From positions 310,001 through 374,000 of the forward strand of contig NW_027488642.1 in NCBI RefSeq assembly GCF_050948215.1: a stretch of DNA of 64,000 nucleotides. Reading direction: 5' to 3'. Positions 1 to 13,100 of this stretch are shown in pieces. Positions within the stretch are counted from its first letter, which is position 1. Every line of letters begins with the position of its first letter. Below the pieces are notes generated by a model, which saw only the letters and a program-made list of their open reading frames with translations, did not search any database and was not told the DNA's origin. Origin of the DNA: Halictus rubicundus. Taxonomy: Eukaryota > Arthropoda > Insecta > Hymenoptera > Halictidae. The position numbers and the translations under genes are program-made.

Positions 1-3000
1 CTATCCTCTATCCTATCCTATCCTCTATCCTATCCTATCCTCTATCCTATCCTATCCTCTATCCTATCCTATCCTCTATCCTATCAAATCCCCTATCCTA
101 TCATCTATCCTATCCTATCCTGTATCCTATCCTATCCTCTATCCTATCCTATCCTCTATCCTATCCTATCCTCTATCCGATCCTATCCTCTATCCTATCC
201 TATCCTCTATCCTATCCTCTATCCTATCCTCTATCCTATCCTCTATCCTATCCTATCCTCTATCCTATCCTATCCTCTATCCTATCCTATCCACTATGCT
301 ATCCTATCCTCTATCCTATCCTATCCTCTATCCTATCCTATCCTCTATCCTATCCTATCCTCTATCCTATCCTATCCTTTATCCAATCCTACCCTCTATC
401 CTATCAAATCCCCTATCCTATCCTGTATCCTATCCTATCCTCTATCCTATCCTATCCTCTATCCTATCCTATCCTCTATCCTATCCTATCCTCTATCCTA
501 TCCTATCCTCTATCCTATCCTATCCTCTAACCAATCCTATCCTCTATCCTCTAACCTATCCTATCCTCTATCCTATCCTATCCTCTATCCTATCCTATCC
601 TCTATCCTATCCTATCCTCTATCCTATCCTATACTCTATCCTATCCTATCCTCTATCCTATCCTATCCTGTATCCTATCCTATCCTCTATCCTATCCTAT
701 CCTCTATCCTATCCTATCCTCTATCCGATCCTATCCTCTATCCTATCCTATCCTCTATCCTATCCTCTATAATATCCTCTATCCTATCCTCTATCCTATC
801 CTATCCTCTATCCTATCCTCTATCCTATCCTCTATCCTATCCTATCCTCTATCCTATCCTATCCTCTATCCTATCCTATCCTCTATGCTATCCTATCCTC
901 TATCCTATCGTATCCTCTATCCTATCCTATCTTCTATCCTATCATATCCTCTATCCTATCAAATCCCCTATCCCATCCTCTATCCTATCCTATCCTCTAT
1001 CCTATCCTATCCTCTATCCTATCCTATCCTCTATCCTATCCTATCCTCTATCCTATCCTATCCTCTATCCTATCCTATCCTCTATCCTATCCTATCCTCT
1101 ATCCTATCCTATCCTCTATCCTATCCTATCCTCTATCCTATCCTATCCTCTATCCTATCCTATCCTCTATCCTATCCTATCCTATCCTCTATCCTATCCT
1201 ATCCTCTATCCTCTATCCTATCCTATCCTCTATCCTATCCTATCCTCTATCCTATCCTATCCTCTATCCTATCCTATCCTCTATGCTATCCTATCCTCTA
1301 TCCTATCCTATCCTCTATCCTATCCTATCCTCTATCCTACCCTATCATCTATCCTATCAAATCCCCAATCCTATCCTCTATCCTATCGTATCCTCTATCC
1401 TATCCTATCTTCTATCCTATCATATCCTCTATCCTATCAATTCCCCTATCCTATCCTCTATCCTATCCTATCCTCTATCCTATCCTATCCTCTATCCTAT
1501 CCTATCCTCTATCCTATCCTATCCTCTATCCTATCCTATCCTCTATCCTATCCTATCCTCTATCCTCTATCCTATCCTATCCTCTATCCTATCCTATCCT
1601 CTATCCTATCCTATCCTCTATCCTATCCTATCCTCTATCCTATCCTATCCTCTATCCGATCCTATCCTCTATCCTATCCTATCCTCTATCCTATCCTCTA
1701 TCCTAACCTCTATCCTATCCTATCCTCTATCCTATCCTATCCTCTATCCTATCCTATCTTCTATGCTATCCTATCCTCTATCCTATCCTATCCTCTATCC
1801 TATCCTATCCTCTATCCTACCCTATCATCTATCCTATCAAATCCCCTATCCTATCCTCTATCCTATCGTATCCTCTATCCTATCCTATCTTCTATCCTAT
1901 CATATCCTCTATCCTATCAAATCCCCTATCCTATCCTCTATCCTATCCTATCCTCTATCCTATCCTATCCTCTATCCTATCCTATCCTCTATCCTATCCT
2001 ATCCTCTATCCTCTATCCTATCCTATCCTCTATCCTATCCTATCCTCTATCCTATCCTATCCTCTATCCTATCCTATCCTCTATCCTATCCTATCCTCTA
2101 TCCTATCCTATCCTCTATCCTATCCTATCCTCTATCCTATCCTATCCTCTATCCTATCCTATCCTCTATCCTATCCTATCCTCTATCCTATCCTATCCTC
2201 TATCCTATCCTATCCTCTATCCTATCCTATCCTCTATCCTATCCTATCCTCTATCCTATCCTATCCTCTATCCGATCCTATCCTCTATCCTATCCTATCC
2301 TCTATCCTATCCTATCCTCTATCCTATCCTATCCTCTATCCTATCCTATCCTCTATCCTATCCTATCCTCTATCCTATCCTATCCTCTATCCTATCCTAT
2401 CCTCTATCCTATCCTATCCTCTATCCTCTATCCTCTATCCTATCCTATCCTCTATCCTATCCTACCCTCTATCCTATCCTATCCTCTATCCTATCCTATC
2501 CTCTATCCTCTATCCTATCCTGTCCTCTATCCTATCCTATCCTCTATCCTATCCTATCCTCTATCCGATCCTATCCTCTATCCTATCCTATCCTCTATCC
2601 TATCCTCTATCCTATCCTATCCTCTATCCTATCCTCTATCCTATCCTATCCTCTATCCTATCCTATCCTCTATCCTATCCTATCCTCTATGCTATCCTAT
2701 CCTCTATCCTATCCTATCCTCTATCCTATCCTATCCTCTATCCTACCCTATCATCTATCCTATCAAATCCCCTATCCTATCCTCTATCCTATCGTATCCT
2801 CTATCCTATCCTATCTTCTATCCTATCATATCCTCTATCCTATCAAATCCCCTATCCTATCCTCTATCCTATCCTATCCTCTATCCTATCCTATCCTCTA
2901 TCCTATCCTATCCTCTATCCTATCCTATCCTCTATCCTATCCTATCCTCTATCCTATCCTATCCTCTATCCTCTATCCTATCCTGTCCTCTATCCTATCC

Positions 3001-5419
3001 TATCCTCTATCCTATCCTATCCTCTATCCGATCCTATCCTCAATCCTATCCTATCCTCTATCCTATCCTATCCTCTATCCTATCCTCTATCCTATCCTAT
3101 CCTCTATCCTATCCTCTATCCTATCCTATCCTCTATCCTATCCTATCCTCTATCCTATCCTATCCTCTATGCTATCCTATCCTCTATCCTATCCTATCCT
3201 CTATCCTATCCTATCCTCTATCCTACCCTATCATCTATCCTATCAAATCCCCTATCCTATCCTCTATCCTATCGTATCCTCTATCCTATCCTATCTTCTA
3301 TCCTATCATATCCTCTATCCTATCAAATCCCCTATCCTATCCTCTATCCTATCCTATCCTCTATCCTATCCTATCCTCTATCCTCTATCCTATCCTATCC
3401 TCTATCCTATCCTATCCTCTATCCTATCCTATCCTCTATCCTATCCTATCCTCTATGCTATCCTATCCTCTATCCTATCCTATCCTCTATCCTATCCTAT
3501 CCTCTATCCTACCCTATCATCTATCCTATCAAATCCCCTATCCTATCCTCTATCCTATCGTATCCTCTATCCTATCCTATCTTCTATCCTATCATATCCT
3601 CTATCCTATCAAATCCCCTATCCTATCCTCTATCCTATCCTATCCTCTATCCTATCCTATCCTCTATCCTATCCTATCCTCTATCCTCTATCCTATCCTA
3701 TCCTCTATCCTATCCTATCCTCTATCCTATCCTATCCTCTATTTTATCCTATCCCCTATCCTATCCTATCCTCTATCCGATCCTATCCTCTATCCTTTCC
3801 TATCCTCTATCCTATCCTCTATCCTAACCTCTATCCTATCCTATCCTCTATCCTAACCTCTATCCTATCCTATCCTCTATCCTATCCTATCCTCTATCCT
3901 ATCCTATCCTCTATCCTATCCTATCCTCTATCCTATCCTATCCTCTATGCTATCCTATCCTCTATCCTATCCTATCCTGTATCCTATCCTATCCTCTATC
4001 CTATCCTATCCTCTATCCTATCCTCTATCCTATCCTATCCTCTATCCCATCCTCTATCCTATCCTATCCTCTATCCTATCCTATCCTCTATCCTATCCTA
4101 TCCTCTATGCTATCCTATCCTCTATCCTATCGTATCCTCTATCCTATCCTATCTTCTATCCTATCATATCCTCTATCCTATCAAATCCCCTATCCTATCC
4201 TCTATCCTATCCTATCCTCTATCCTATCCTATCCTCTATCCTATCCTATCCTCTATCCTATCCTATCCTCTATGCTATCCTATCCTCTATCCTATCCTAT
4301 CCTCTATCCTATCCTATCCTCTATCCTACCCTATCATCTATCCTATCAAATCCCCTATCCTATCCTCTATCCTATCGTATCCTCTATCCTATCCTATCTT
4401 CTATCCTATCATATCCTCTATCCTATCAAATCCCCTATCCTATCCTCTATCCTATCCTATCCTGTATCCTATCCTATCCTCTATCCTATCCTATCCTCTA
4501 TCCTATCCTATCCTCTATCCTCTATCCTCTATCCTCTATCCTATCCTATCCTCTATCCTATCCTACCCTCTATCCTATCCTATCCTCTATCCTATCCTAT
4601 CCTCTATCCTCTATCCTATCCTGTCCTCTATCCTATCCTATCCTCTATCCTATCCTATCCTCTATCCGATCCTATCCTCTATCCTATCCTATCCTCTATC
4701 CTATCCTATCCTCTATCCTATCCTATCCTCTATGCTATCCTATCCTCTATGCTATCCTATCCTCTATCCTATCCTATCCTCTATCCTATCCTATCCTCTA
4801 TCCTACCCTATCATCTATCCTATCAAATCCCCTATCCTATCCTCTATCCTATCGTATCCTCTATCCTATCCTATCTTCTATCCTATCATATCCTCTATCC
4901 TATCAAATCCCCTATCCTATCCTCTATCCTATCCTATCCTCTATCCTATCCTATCCTCTATCCTATCCTATCCTCTATCCTATCCTATCCTATCCTCTAT
5001 CCTATCCTATCCTCTATCCTCTATCCTATCCTATCCTCTATCCTATCCTATCCTCTATCCTATCCTATCCTCTATCCTATCCTATCCTCTATCCTATCCT
5101 ATCCTCTATCCTATCCTATCCTCTATCCTATCTTATCTTCTGTCCTATCATATCCTCTATCCTATCCTATCCTCTACCCCATCCAATCCTCTATCCTATC
5201 CTCTATTCTATCCTATACTCTATCCTATCCTATCCTCTATCCTATCCTATGCTCTATCCTATCCTATCCTCTATCCTATCCTATCCTCTATCCTATCCTC
5301 TATCCTATCCTCTATCCTATCCTATCCTCTATCCTATCCTATCCTCTATCCTATCCTATTCTCTATCCTATCCTATCCTCTATCCTATCCTATCCTCTAT
5401 CCTATCCTATCCTCTATCC
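1..5419. repeat. HOR-A satellite domain (left)
   Basis: Within the 17-bp array, a ~112-bp variant module recurs. It carries, in order, CTACCCTATCATC, CAAATCCCC, TCGTATCC, TATCTTC, TCATATCC and a second CAAATCCCC. Clear copies start near 1,335, 1,815, 2,741, 3,221, 3,509, 4,324 and 4,801. Several neighbours are 477-481 bp apart, which suggests a higher-order repeat of about 480 bp. A second marker (TATTTTATCC followed by TATCCGATCC, TCCTTTCC and CCTAACC) sits at about 3,740-3,860. No gene is present. Confidence 0.85.
2741..2852. repeat. HOR-A diagnostic module (example copy)
   Basis: A clean copy of the variant-bearing module that defines the HOR-A domains. The block 2,701-2,880 appears identical by eye to 41,341-41,520, about 38.6 kb away. 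Dozens of complete or partial copies exist between 1.3 and 50 kb, for example near 9,170, 10,710, 12,715, 13,878, 16,336, 24,527, 30,842, 45,598 and 48,113. A few are truncated after the first CAAATCCCC (near 12,000 and 12,265). Confidence 0.85.
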
Positions 5420-6290
5420 TATCGAATCCTCTATCCTAACCTATCGTGTATCCTATAATATCCTCTATCCTATCGAATCCTCTATCCTATCCTCTATCGT
5501 ATCCTCTATCCTATCCTCTATCCTATCCTATCCTCTATCCTATCCTATCCTCTACCCTATCCTATCCTCTATCCTATCCTATCCTCTATCCTATCCTATC
5601 CTCTATCCTTTCCTATCCTCTATGCTATCCTATCCTTTATCCTATCCTCTATCCTATCCTATCCTCAATCCTATCCTATCCTCTATCCTATCCTATCCTC
5701 TATCCTATTCTATACTCTATCCTATCCTATCCTCTATCCTATCCTATCCTCTATCCTATCCTATCCACTCTCCTATCCTATCTTCTATGCTATCCTATCT
5801 TCTATCCTATCCTATCCGCTATCCTATCCTATCCTCTATCCTATCCTATCCTCTATCCTATCCTATCCTCTATCCTATCCTATCCTCTATCCTATCCTAT
5901 CCTCTATGCTATCCTATCCTTTATCCTATCCTCTATCCTATCCTATCCTCAATCCTATCCTATCCTCTATCCTATCTTATCCTCTATCCTATTCTATACT
6001 CTATCCTATCCTATCCTCTATCCTATCCTATCCTCTATCCTATCCTATCCTCTATCCTATCCTATCCACTCTCCTATCCTATCTTCTATCCTATCCTATC
6101 CTCTATCCTATCCTATCCTCTATCCTATCCTATCCGCTATCCTATCCGCTATCCTATCCTATCCTCTATCCTATCCTATCCTCTATCCTATCCTATCCTC
6201 TATCCTATCCTATCCTCTATCCTATCCTATCCTCTATCCTATCCTATCCTCTATCCTATCCTATCCTCTATACTATCCTATCCTCTATCC
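5420..6290. repeat. C-type satellite domain, left of landmark 1
   Basis: Satellite with a different variant set: TATTCTATACTC, TCCTCAATCC, CCACTCTCC, TCCGCTATCC and TATGCTATCCTATCCTTTATCC. It opens with an early copy of the CCTAACCTATCGTGTATCC signature at about 5,433-5,451, which recurs at the start of landmark 1. The stretch from about 5,906 is repeated 14,212 bp to the right (about 20,118) and again at about 26,500. Confidence 0.8.
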
Positions 6291-7115
6291 TATCGAATCC
6301 TCTATCCTAACCTATCGTGTATCCTATAATATACTCTATCCTATCCTCTATACTATCCTCTATCCTATCCTCTATCCTATCCTCTATCCTTTCCTCTATC
6401 CTATCCTATCCGCTATCCTATCCGCTATCCTATCCTATCCTCTATCCTATAATATCCCCTATCCTATCCTATCCTCTATCCTATCGTATCCTCTATCCTA
6501 TCGTATCCTCTATCCTATCCTATCCTCTATCCTATCCTATCCACTATCCTATCCTATCCTCTATCCTATCCTATCCTCTATCCTATCCTATTCTCTATCC
6601 TATCCTATCCTATCGTCTATCCTATCCTATCCTCTATCCTATCCTGTCCTCTATCCTATCCAATCCCCCATCCTATCCTCTATCGTATCCGATCCTCAAT
6701 TCTATCCTATCGTGTATATTATCGTATCCTCTATCCTATCCTACCCTCTATCCTAGAATATCATCTATCCTATCCTATCCTCTATCCTAACCTATCCTCA
6801 AACCTATCCTATCCTCAATCCTATCCTATCCTCCATCCTATCCTATCCTCTATCCTATCCAATCCTCTATCCTATCCTATCCTCTATCCTATCCTATCCT
6901 CTATCCTATCCTATCCTCTATCTTATCCTATCCTCTATCCTATCCTATCCTCTATCCTATCCTATCCTATCCTATCCTCTATCCTATCCTATCCTCTATC
7001 CTATCCTATCCTATCCTCTATCCTATCCAATCCCCTATCCTATCCTCTATAATATCGTATCCTCTATCCTATCCTATCCTCTATCCTCTCCTATGCTCTA
7101 TCCTATCGAATCCCC
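6291..7115. repeat. C-landmark block, copy 1
   Basis: A ~820-bp recognisable block inside the array. It begins with TATCGAATCC, CCTAACCTATCGTGTATCC and TATAATATA. It passes through TCCGATCCTCAATTC, GTGTATATTATCG, CCTAGAATATCATC and CCTCAAACC, and ends with CTCTCCTATGCTC and ATCGAATCCCC. The same order of variants appears in four other places in the window, so it is a copied segment, not independent mutation of the 17-mer. Confidence 0.88.
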
Positions 7116-10100
7116 TATCCTATCCTCTATCCTATCCTATCCTCTATCCTATCCTATCTTCTATCCTATCATATCCTCTATCCTATCAAATCCCCTATCC
7201 TATCCTCTATCCTATCCTATCCTCTATCCTATCCTATCCTCTATCCTATCCTATCCTCTATCCTATCCTATCCTCTATCCTATCCTATCCTCTATCCTAT
7301 CCTATCCTCTATCCTATCCTATCCTCTATCCTATCCTATCCTCTATCCTATCCTATCCTCTATCCTATCCTATCCTCTATCCTATCCTATCCTCTATCCT
7401 ATCCTATCCTCTATCCTATCCTATCCTCTATCCTATCCTATCCTCTATCCTATCCTATCCTCTATCCTCTATCCTATCCTATCCTCTATCCTATCCTATC
7501 CTCTATCCTATCCTATCCTCTATCCGATCCTATCCTCTATCCTATCCTATCCTCTATCCTATCCAATCCTCTATGCTATCCTATCCTCTATCCTATCCTA
7601 TCCTCTATCCTATCCTATCCTCTATAGTATCCTATCCTCTATCCTATCCTATCCTCTATCCTATCCTATCCTCTATCCTATCAAATCCCCTATCCTATCA
7701 TCTATCCTATCCTATCCTGTATCCTATCCTATCCTCTATCCTATCCTATCCTCTATCCTATCCTATCCTCTATCCGATCCTATCCTCTATCCTATCCTAT
7801 CCTCTATCCTATCCTCTATCCTATCCTCTATCCTATCCTCTATCCTATCCTATCCTCTATCCTATCCTATCCTCTATCCTATCCTATCCACTATGCTATC
7901 CTATCCTCTATCCTATCCTATCCTCTATCCTATCCTATCCTCTATCCTATCCTATCCTCTATCCTATCCTATCCTCTATAGTATCCTATCCTCTATCCTA
8001 TCCTATCCTCTATCCTATCCTATCCTCTATCCTATCCTATCCTCTATCTTATCCTATCCTCTATCCTATCCTATCCTCTATCCTATCCTATCCTCTATCC
8101 TATCCTATCCTCTATCCTCTATCCTATCCTATCCTCTATCCTATCCTATCCTCTATCCTATCCTATCCTCTATCCTATCCTATCCTCTATCCTATCCTAT
8201 CCTCTATCCTATCCTATCCTCTATCCTATCCTATCCTCTATCCTATCCTATCCTCTATCCTATCCTATCCTCTATCCTATCCTATCCTCTATCCTATCCT
8301 ATCCTCTATCCTATCCTATCCTCTATCCTATCCTATCCTCTATCCTATCCTATCCTCTATCCTATCCTATCCTCTATCCTATCCTATCCTCTATCCGATC
8401 CTATCCTCTATCCTATCCTATCCTCTATCCTATCCTATCCTCTATCCTATCCTATCCTCTATCCTATCCTATCCTCTATCCTATCCTATCCTCTATCCTA
8501 TCCTATCCTCTATCCTATCCTATCCTCTATCCTATCCTATCCTCTATCCTATCAAATCCCCTATCCTATCCTCTATCCTATCCTATCCTGTATCCTATCC
8601 TATCCTCTATCCTATCCTATCCTCTATCCTATCCTATCCTCTATCCGATCCTATCCTCTATCCTATCCTATCCTCTATCCTATCCTCTATCCTATCCTCT
8701 ATCCTATCCTCTATCCTATCCTATCCTCTATCCTATCCTCTATCCTATCCTATCCTCTATCCTATCCTATCCTCTATCCTATCCTATCCTCTATGCTATG
8801 CTATCCTCTATCCTATCGTATCCTCTATCCTATCCTATCTTCTACCCTATCATATCCTCTATCCTATCAAATCCCCTATCCTATCCTCTATGCTATCCTA
8901 TCCTCTATCCTATCCTATCCTCTATCCTATCCTATCCTCTATCCTATCCTATCCTCTATCCTATCCTATCCTCTATCCTATCCTATCCTCTATCCTATCC
9001 TATCCTCTATCCTATCCTATCCTCTATCCTCTATCCTATCCTATCCTCTATCCTATCCTATCCTCTATCCTATCCTATCCTCTATCCTATCCTATCCTCT
9101 ATCCTATCCTATCCTCTATGCTATCCTATCCTCTATCCTATCCTATCCTCTATCCTATCCTATCCTCTATCCTACCCTATCATCTATCCTATCAAATCCC
9201 CTATCCTATCCTCTATCCTATCGTATCCTCTATCCTATCCTATCTTCTATCCTATCATATCCTCTATCCTATCAAATCCCCTATCCTATCCTCTATCCTA
9301 TCCTATCCTGTATCCTATCCTATCCTCTATCCTATCCTATCCTCTATCCTATCCTATCCTCTATCCTCTATCCTCTATCCTATCCTATCCTCTATCCTAT
9401 CCTACCCTCTATCCTATCCTATCCTCTATCCTATCCTATCCTCTATCCTCTATCCTATCCTGTCCTCTATCCTATCCTATCCTCTATCCTATCCTATCCT
9501 CTATCCGATCCTATCCTCAATCCTATCCTATCCTCTATCCTATCCTATCCTCTATCCTATCCTCTATCCTATCCTATCCTCTATCCTATCCTCTATCCTA
9601 TCCTATCCTCTATCCTATCCTATCCTCTATCCTATCCTATCCTCTATGCTATCCTATCCTCTATCCTATCCTATCCTCTATCCTATCCTATCCTCTATCC
9701 TACCCTATCATCTATCCTATCAAATCCCCTATCCTATCCTCTATCCTATCGTATCCTCTATCCTATCCTATCTTCTATCCTATCATATCCTCTATCCTAT
9801 CAAATCCCCTATCCTATCCTCTATCCTATCCTATCCTCTATCCTATCCTATCCTCTATCCTATCCTATCCTCTATCCTATCCTATCCTCTATCCTATCCT
9901 ATCCTCTATCCTATCCTATCCTCTATCCTCTATCCTATCCTATCCTCTATCCTATCCTATCCTCTATCCTATCCTATCCTCTATCCTATCCTATCCTCTA
10001 TGCTATCCTATCCTCTATCCTATCCTATCCTCTATCCTCTATCCTATCCTATCCTCTATCCTATCCTATCCTCTATCCTATCCTATCCTCTATCCTATCC

Positions 10101-13100
10101 TATCCTCTATCCTATCCTATCATCTATCCTATCAAATCCCCTATCCTATCCTCTATCCTATCGTATCCTCTATCCTATCCTATCTTCTATCCTATCATAT
10201 CCTCTATCCTATCAAATCCCCTATCCTATCCTCTATCCTATCCTATCCTGTATCCTATCCTATCCTCTATCCTATCCTATCCTCTATCCTATCCTATCCT
10301 CTATCCTATCCTATCCTCTATCCTCTATCCTCTATCCTATCCTATCCTCTATCCTATCCTACCCTCTATCCTATCCTATCCTCTATCCTATCCTATCCTC
10401 TATCCTCTATCCTATCCTGTCCTCTATCCTATCCCATCCTCTATCCTATCCTATCCTCTATCCTCTATCCTATCCTGTCCTCTATCCTATCCTATCCTCT
10501 ATCCTATCCTATCCTCTATCCGATCCTATCCTCAATCCTATCCTATCCTCTATCCTATCCTATCCTCTATCCTATCCTCTATCCTATCCTATCCTCTATC
10601 CTATCCTCTATCCTATCCTATCCTCTATCCTATCCTATCCTCTATCCTATCCTATCCTCTATGCTATCCTATCCTCTATCCTATCCTATCCTCTATCCTA
10701 TCCTATCCTCTATCCTACCCTATCATCTATCCTATCAAATCCCCTATCCTATCCTCTATCCTATCGTATCCTCTATCCTATCCTATCTTCTATCCTATCA
10801 TATCCTCTATCCTATCAAATCCCCTATCCTATCCTCTATCCTATCCTATCCTCTATCCTATCCTATCCTCTATCCTCTATCCTATCCTATCCTCTATGCT
10901 ATCCTATCCTCTATCCTATCCTATCCTCTATCCTATCCTATCCTCTATCCTACCCTATCATCTATCCTATCAAATCCCCTATCCTATCCTCTATCCTATC
11001 GTATCCTCTATCCTATCCTATCTTCTATCCTATCATATCCTCTATCCTATCAAATCCCCTATCCTATCCTCTATCCTATCCTATCCTCTATCCTATCCTA
11101 TCCTCTATCCTATCCTATCCTCTATCCTCTATCCTATCCTATCCTCTATCCTATCCTATCCTCTATCCTATCCTATCCTCTATTTTATCCTATCCCCTAT
11201 CCTATCCTATCCTCTATCCGATCCTATCCTCTATCCTTTCCTATCCTCTATCCTATCCTCTATCCTAACCTCTATCCTATCCTATCCTCTATCCTAACCT
11301 CTATCCTATCCTATCCTCTATCCTATCCTATCCTCTATCCTATCCTATCCTCTATCCTATCCTATCCTCTATCCTATCCTATCCTCTATGCTATCCTATC
11401 CTCTATCCTATCCTATCCTGTATCCTATCCTATCCTCTATCCTATCCTATCCTCTATCCTATCCTCTATCCTATCCTATCCTCTATCCCATCCTCTATCC
11501 TATCCTATCCTCTATCCTATCCTATCCTCTATCCTATCCTATCCTCTATGCTATCCTATCCTCTATCCTATCGTATCCTCTATCCTATCCTATCTTCTAT
11601 CCTATCATATCCTCTATCCTATCAAATCCCCTATCCTATCCTCTATCCTATCCTATCCTGTATCCTATCCTATCCTCTATCCTATCCTATCCTCTATCCT
11701 ATCCTATCCTCTATCCTCTATCCTCTATCCTCTATCCTATCCTATCCTCTATCCTATCCTACCCTCTATCCTATCCTATCCTCTATCCTATCCTATCCTC
11801 TATCCTCTATCCTATCCTGTCCTCTATCCTATCCTATCCTCTATCCTATCCTATCCTCTATCCGATCCTATCCTCTATCCTATCCTATCCTCTATCCTAT
11901 CCTATCCTCTATCCTATCCTATCCTCTATGCTATCCTATCCTCTATGCTATCCTATCCTCTATCCTATCCTATCCTCTATCCTATCCTATCCTCTATCCT
12001 ACCCTATCATCTATCCTATCAAATCCCCTATCCTATCCTCTATCCTATCCTATCCTCTATCCTATCCTATCCTCTATCCTATCCTATCCTCTATCCTATC
12101 CTATCCTCTATCCTATCCTATCCTCTATCCTATCCTATCCTCTATCCTATCCTATCCTCTATCCTATCCTATCCTCTATCCTATCCTATCCTCTATCCTA
12201 TCCTATCCTCTATCCTATCCTATCCTCTATCCTATCCTATCCTCTATCCTATCCTATCCTCTATCCTACCCTATCATCTATCCTATCAAATCCCCTATCC
12301 TATCCTCTATCCTATCCTATCCTCTATCCTATCAAATCCCCTATCCTATCCTCTATCCTATCGTATCCTCTATCCTATCCTATCTTCTATCCTATCATAT
12401 CCTCTATCCTATCAAATCCCCTATCCTATCCTCTATCCTATCCTATCCTCTATCCTATCCTATCCTCTATCCTATCCTATCCTCTATTTTATCCTATCCC
12501 CTATCCTATCCTATCCTCTATCAGATCCTATCCTCTATCCTTTCCTATCCTCTATCCTATCCTCTATCCTAACCTCTATCCTATCCTATCCTCTATCCTA
12601 TCCTATCCTCTATCCTATCCTATCCTCTATCCTATCCTATCCTCTATCCTATCCTATCCTCTATGCTATCCTATCCTCTATCCTATCCTATCCTCTATCC
12701 TATCCTATCCTCTATCCTACCCTATCATCTATCCTATCAAATCCCCTATCCTATCCTCTATCCTATCGTATCCTCTATCCTATCCTATCTTCTATCCTAT
12801 CATATCCTCTATCCTATCAAATCCCCTATCCTATCCTCTATCCTATCCTATCCTCTATCCTATCCTATCCTCTATCCTATCCTATCCTCTATGCTATCCT
12901 ATCCTCTATGCTATCCTATCCTCTATCCTATCCTATCCTCTATCCTATCCTATCCTCTATCCTACCCTATCATCTATCCTATCAAATCCCCTATCCTATC
13001 CTCTATCCTATCGTATCCTCTATCCTATCCTATCTTCTATCCTATCATATCCTCTATCCTATCAAATCCCCTATCCTATCCTCTATCCTATCCTATCCTC

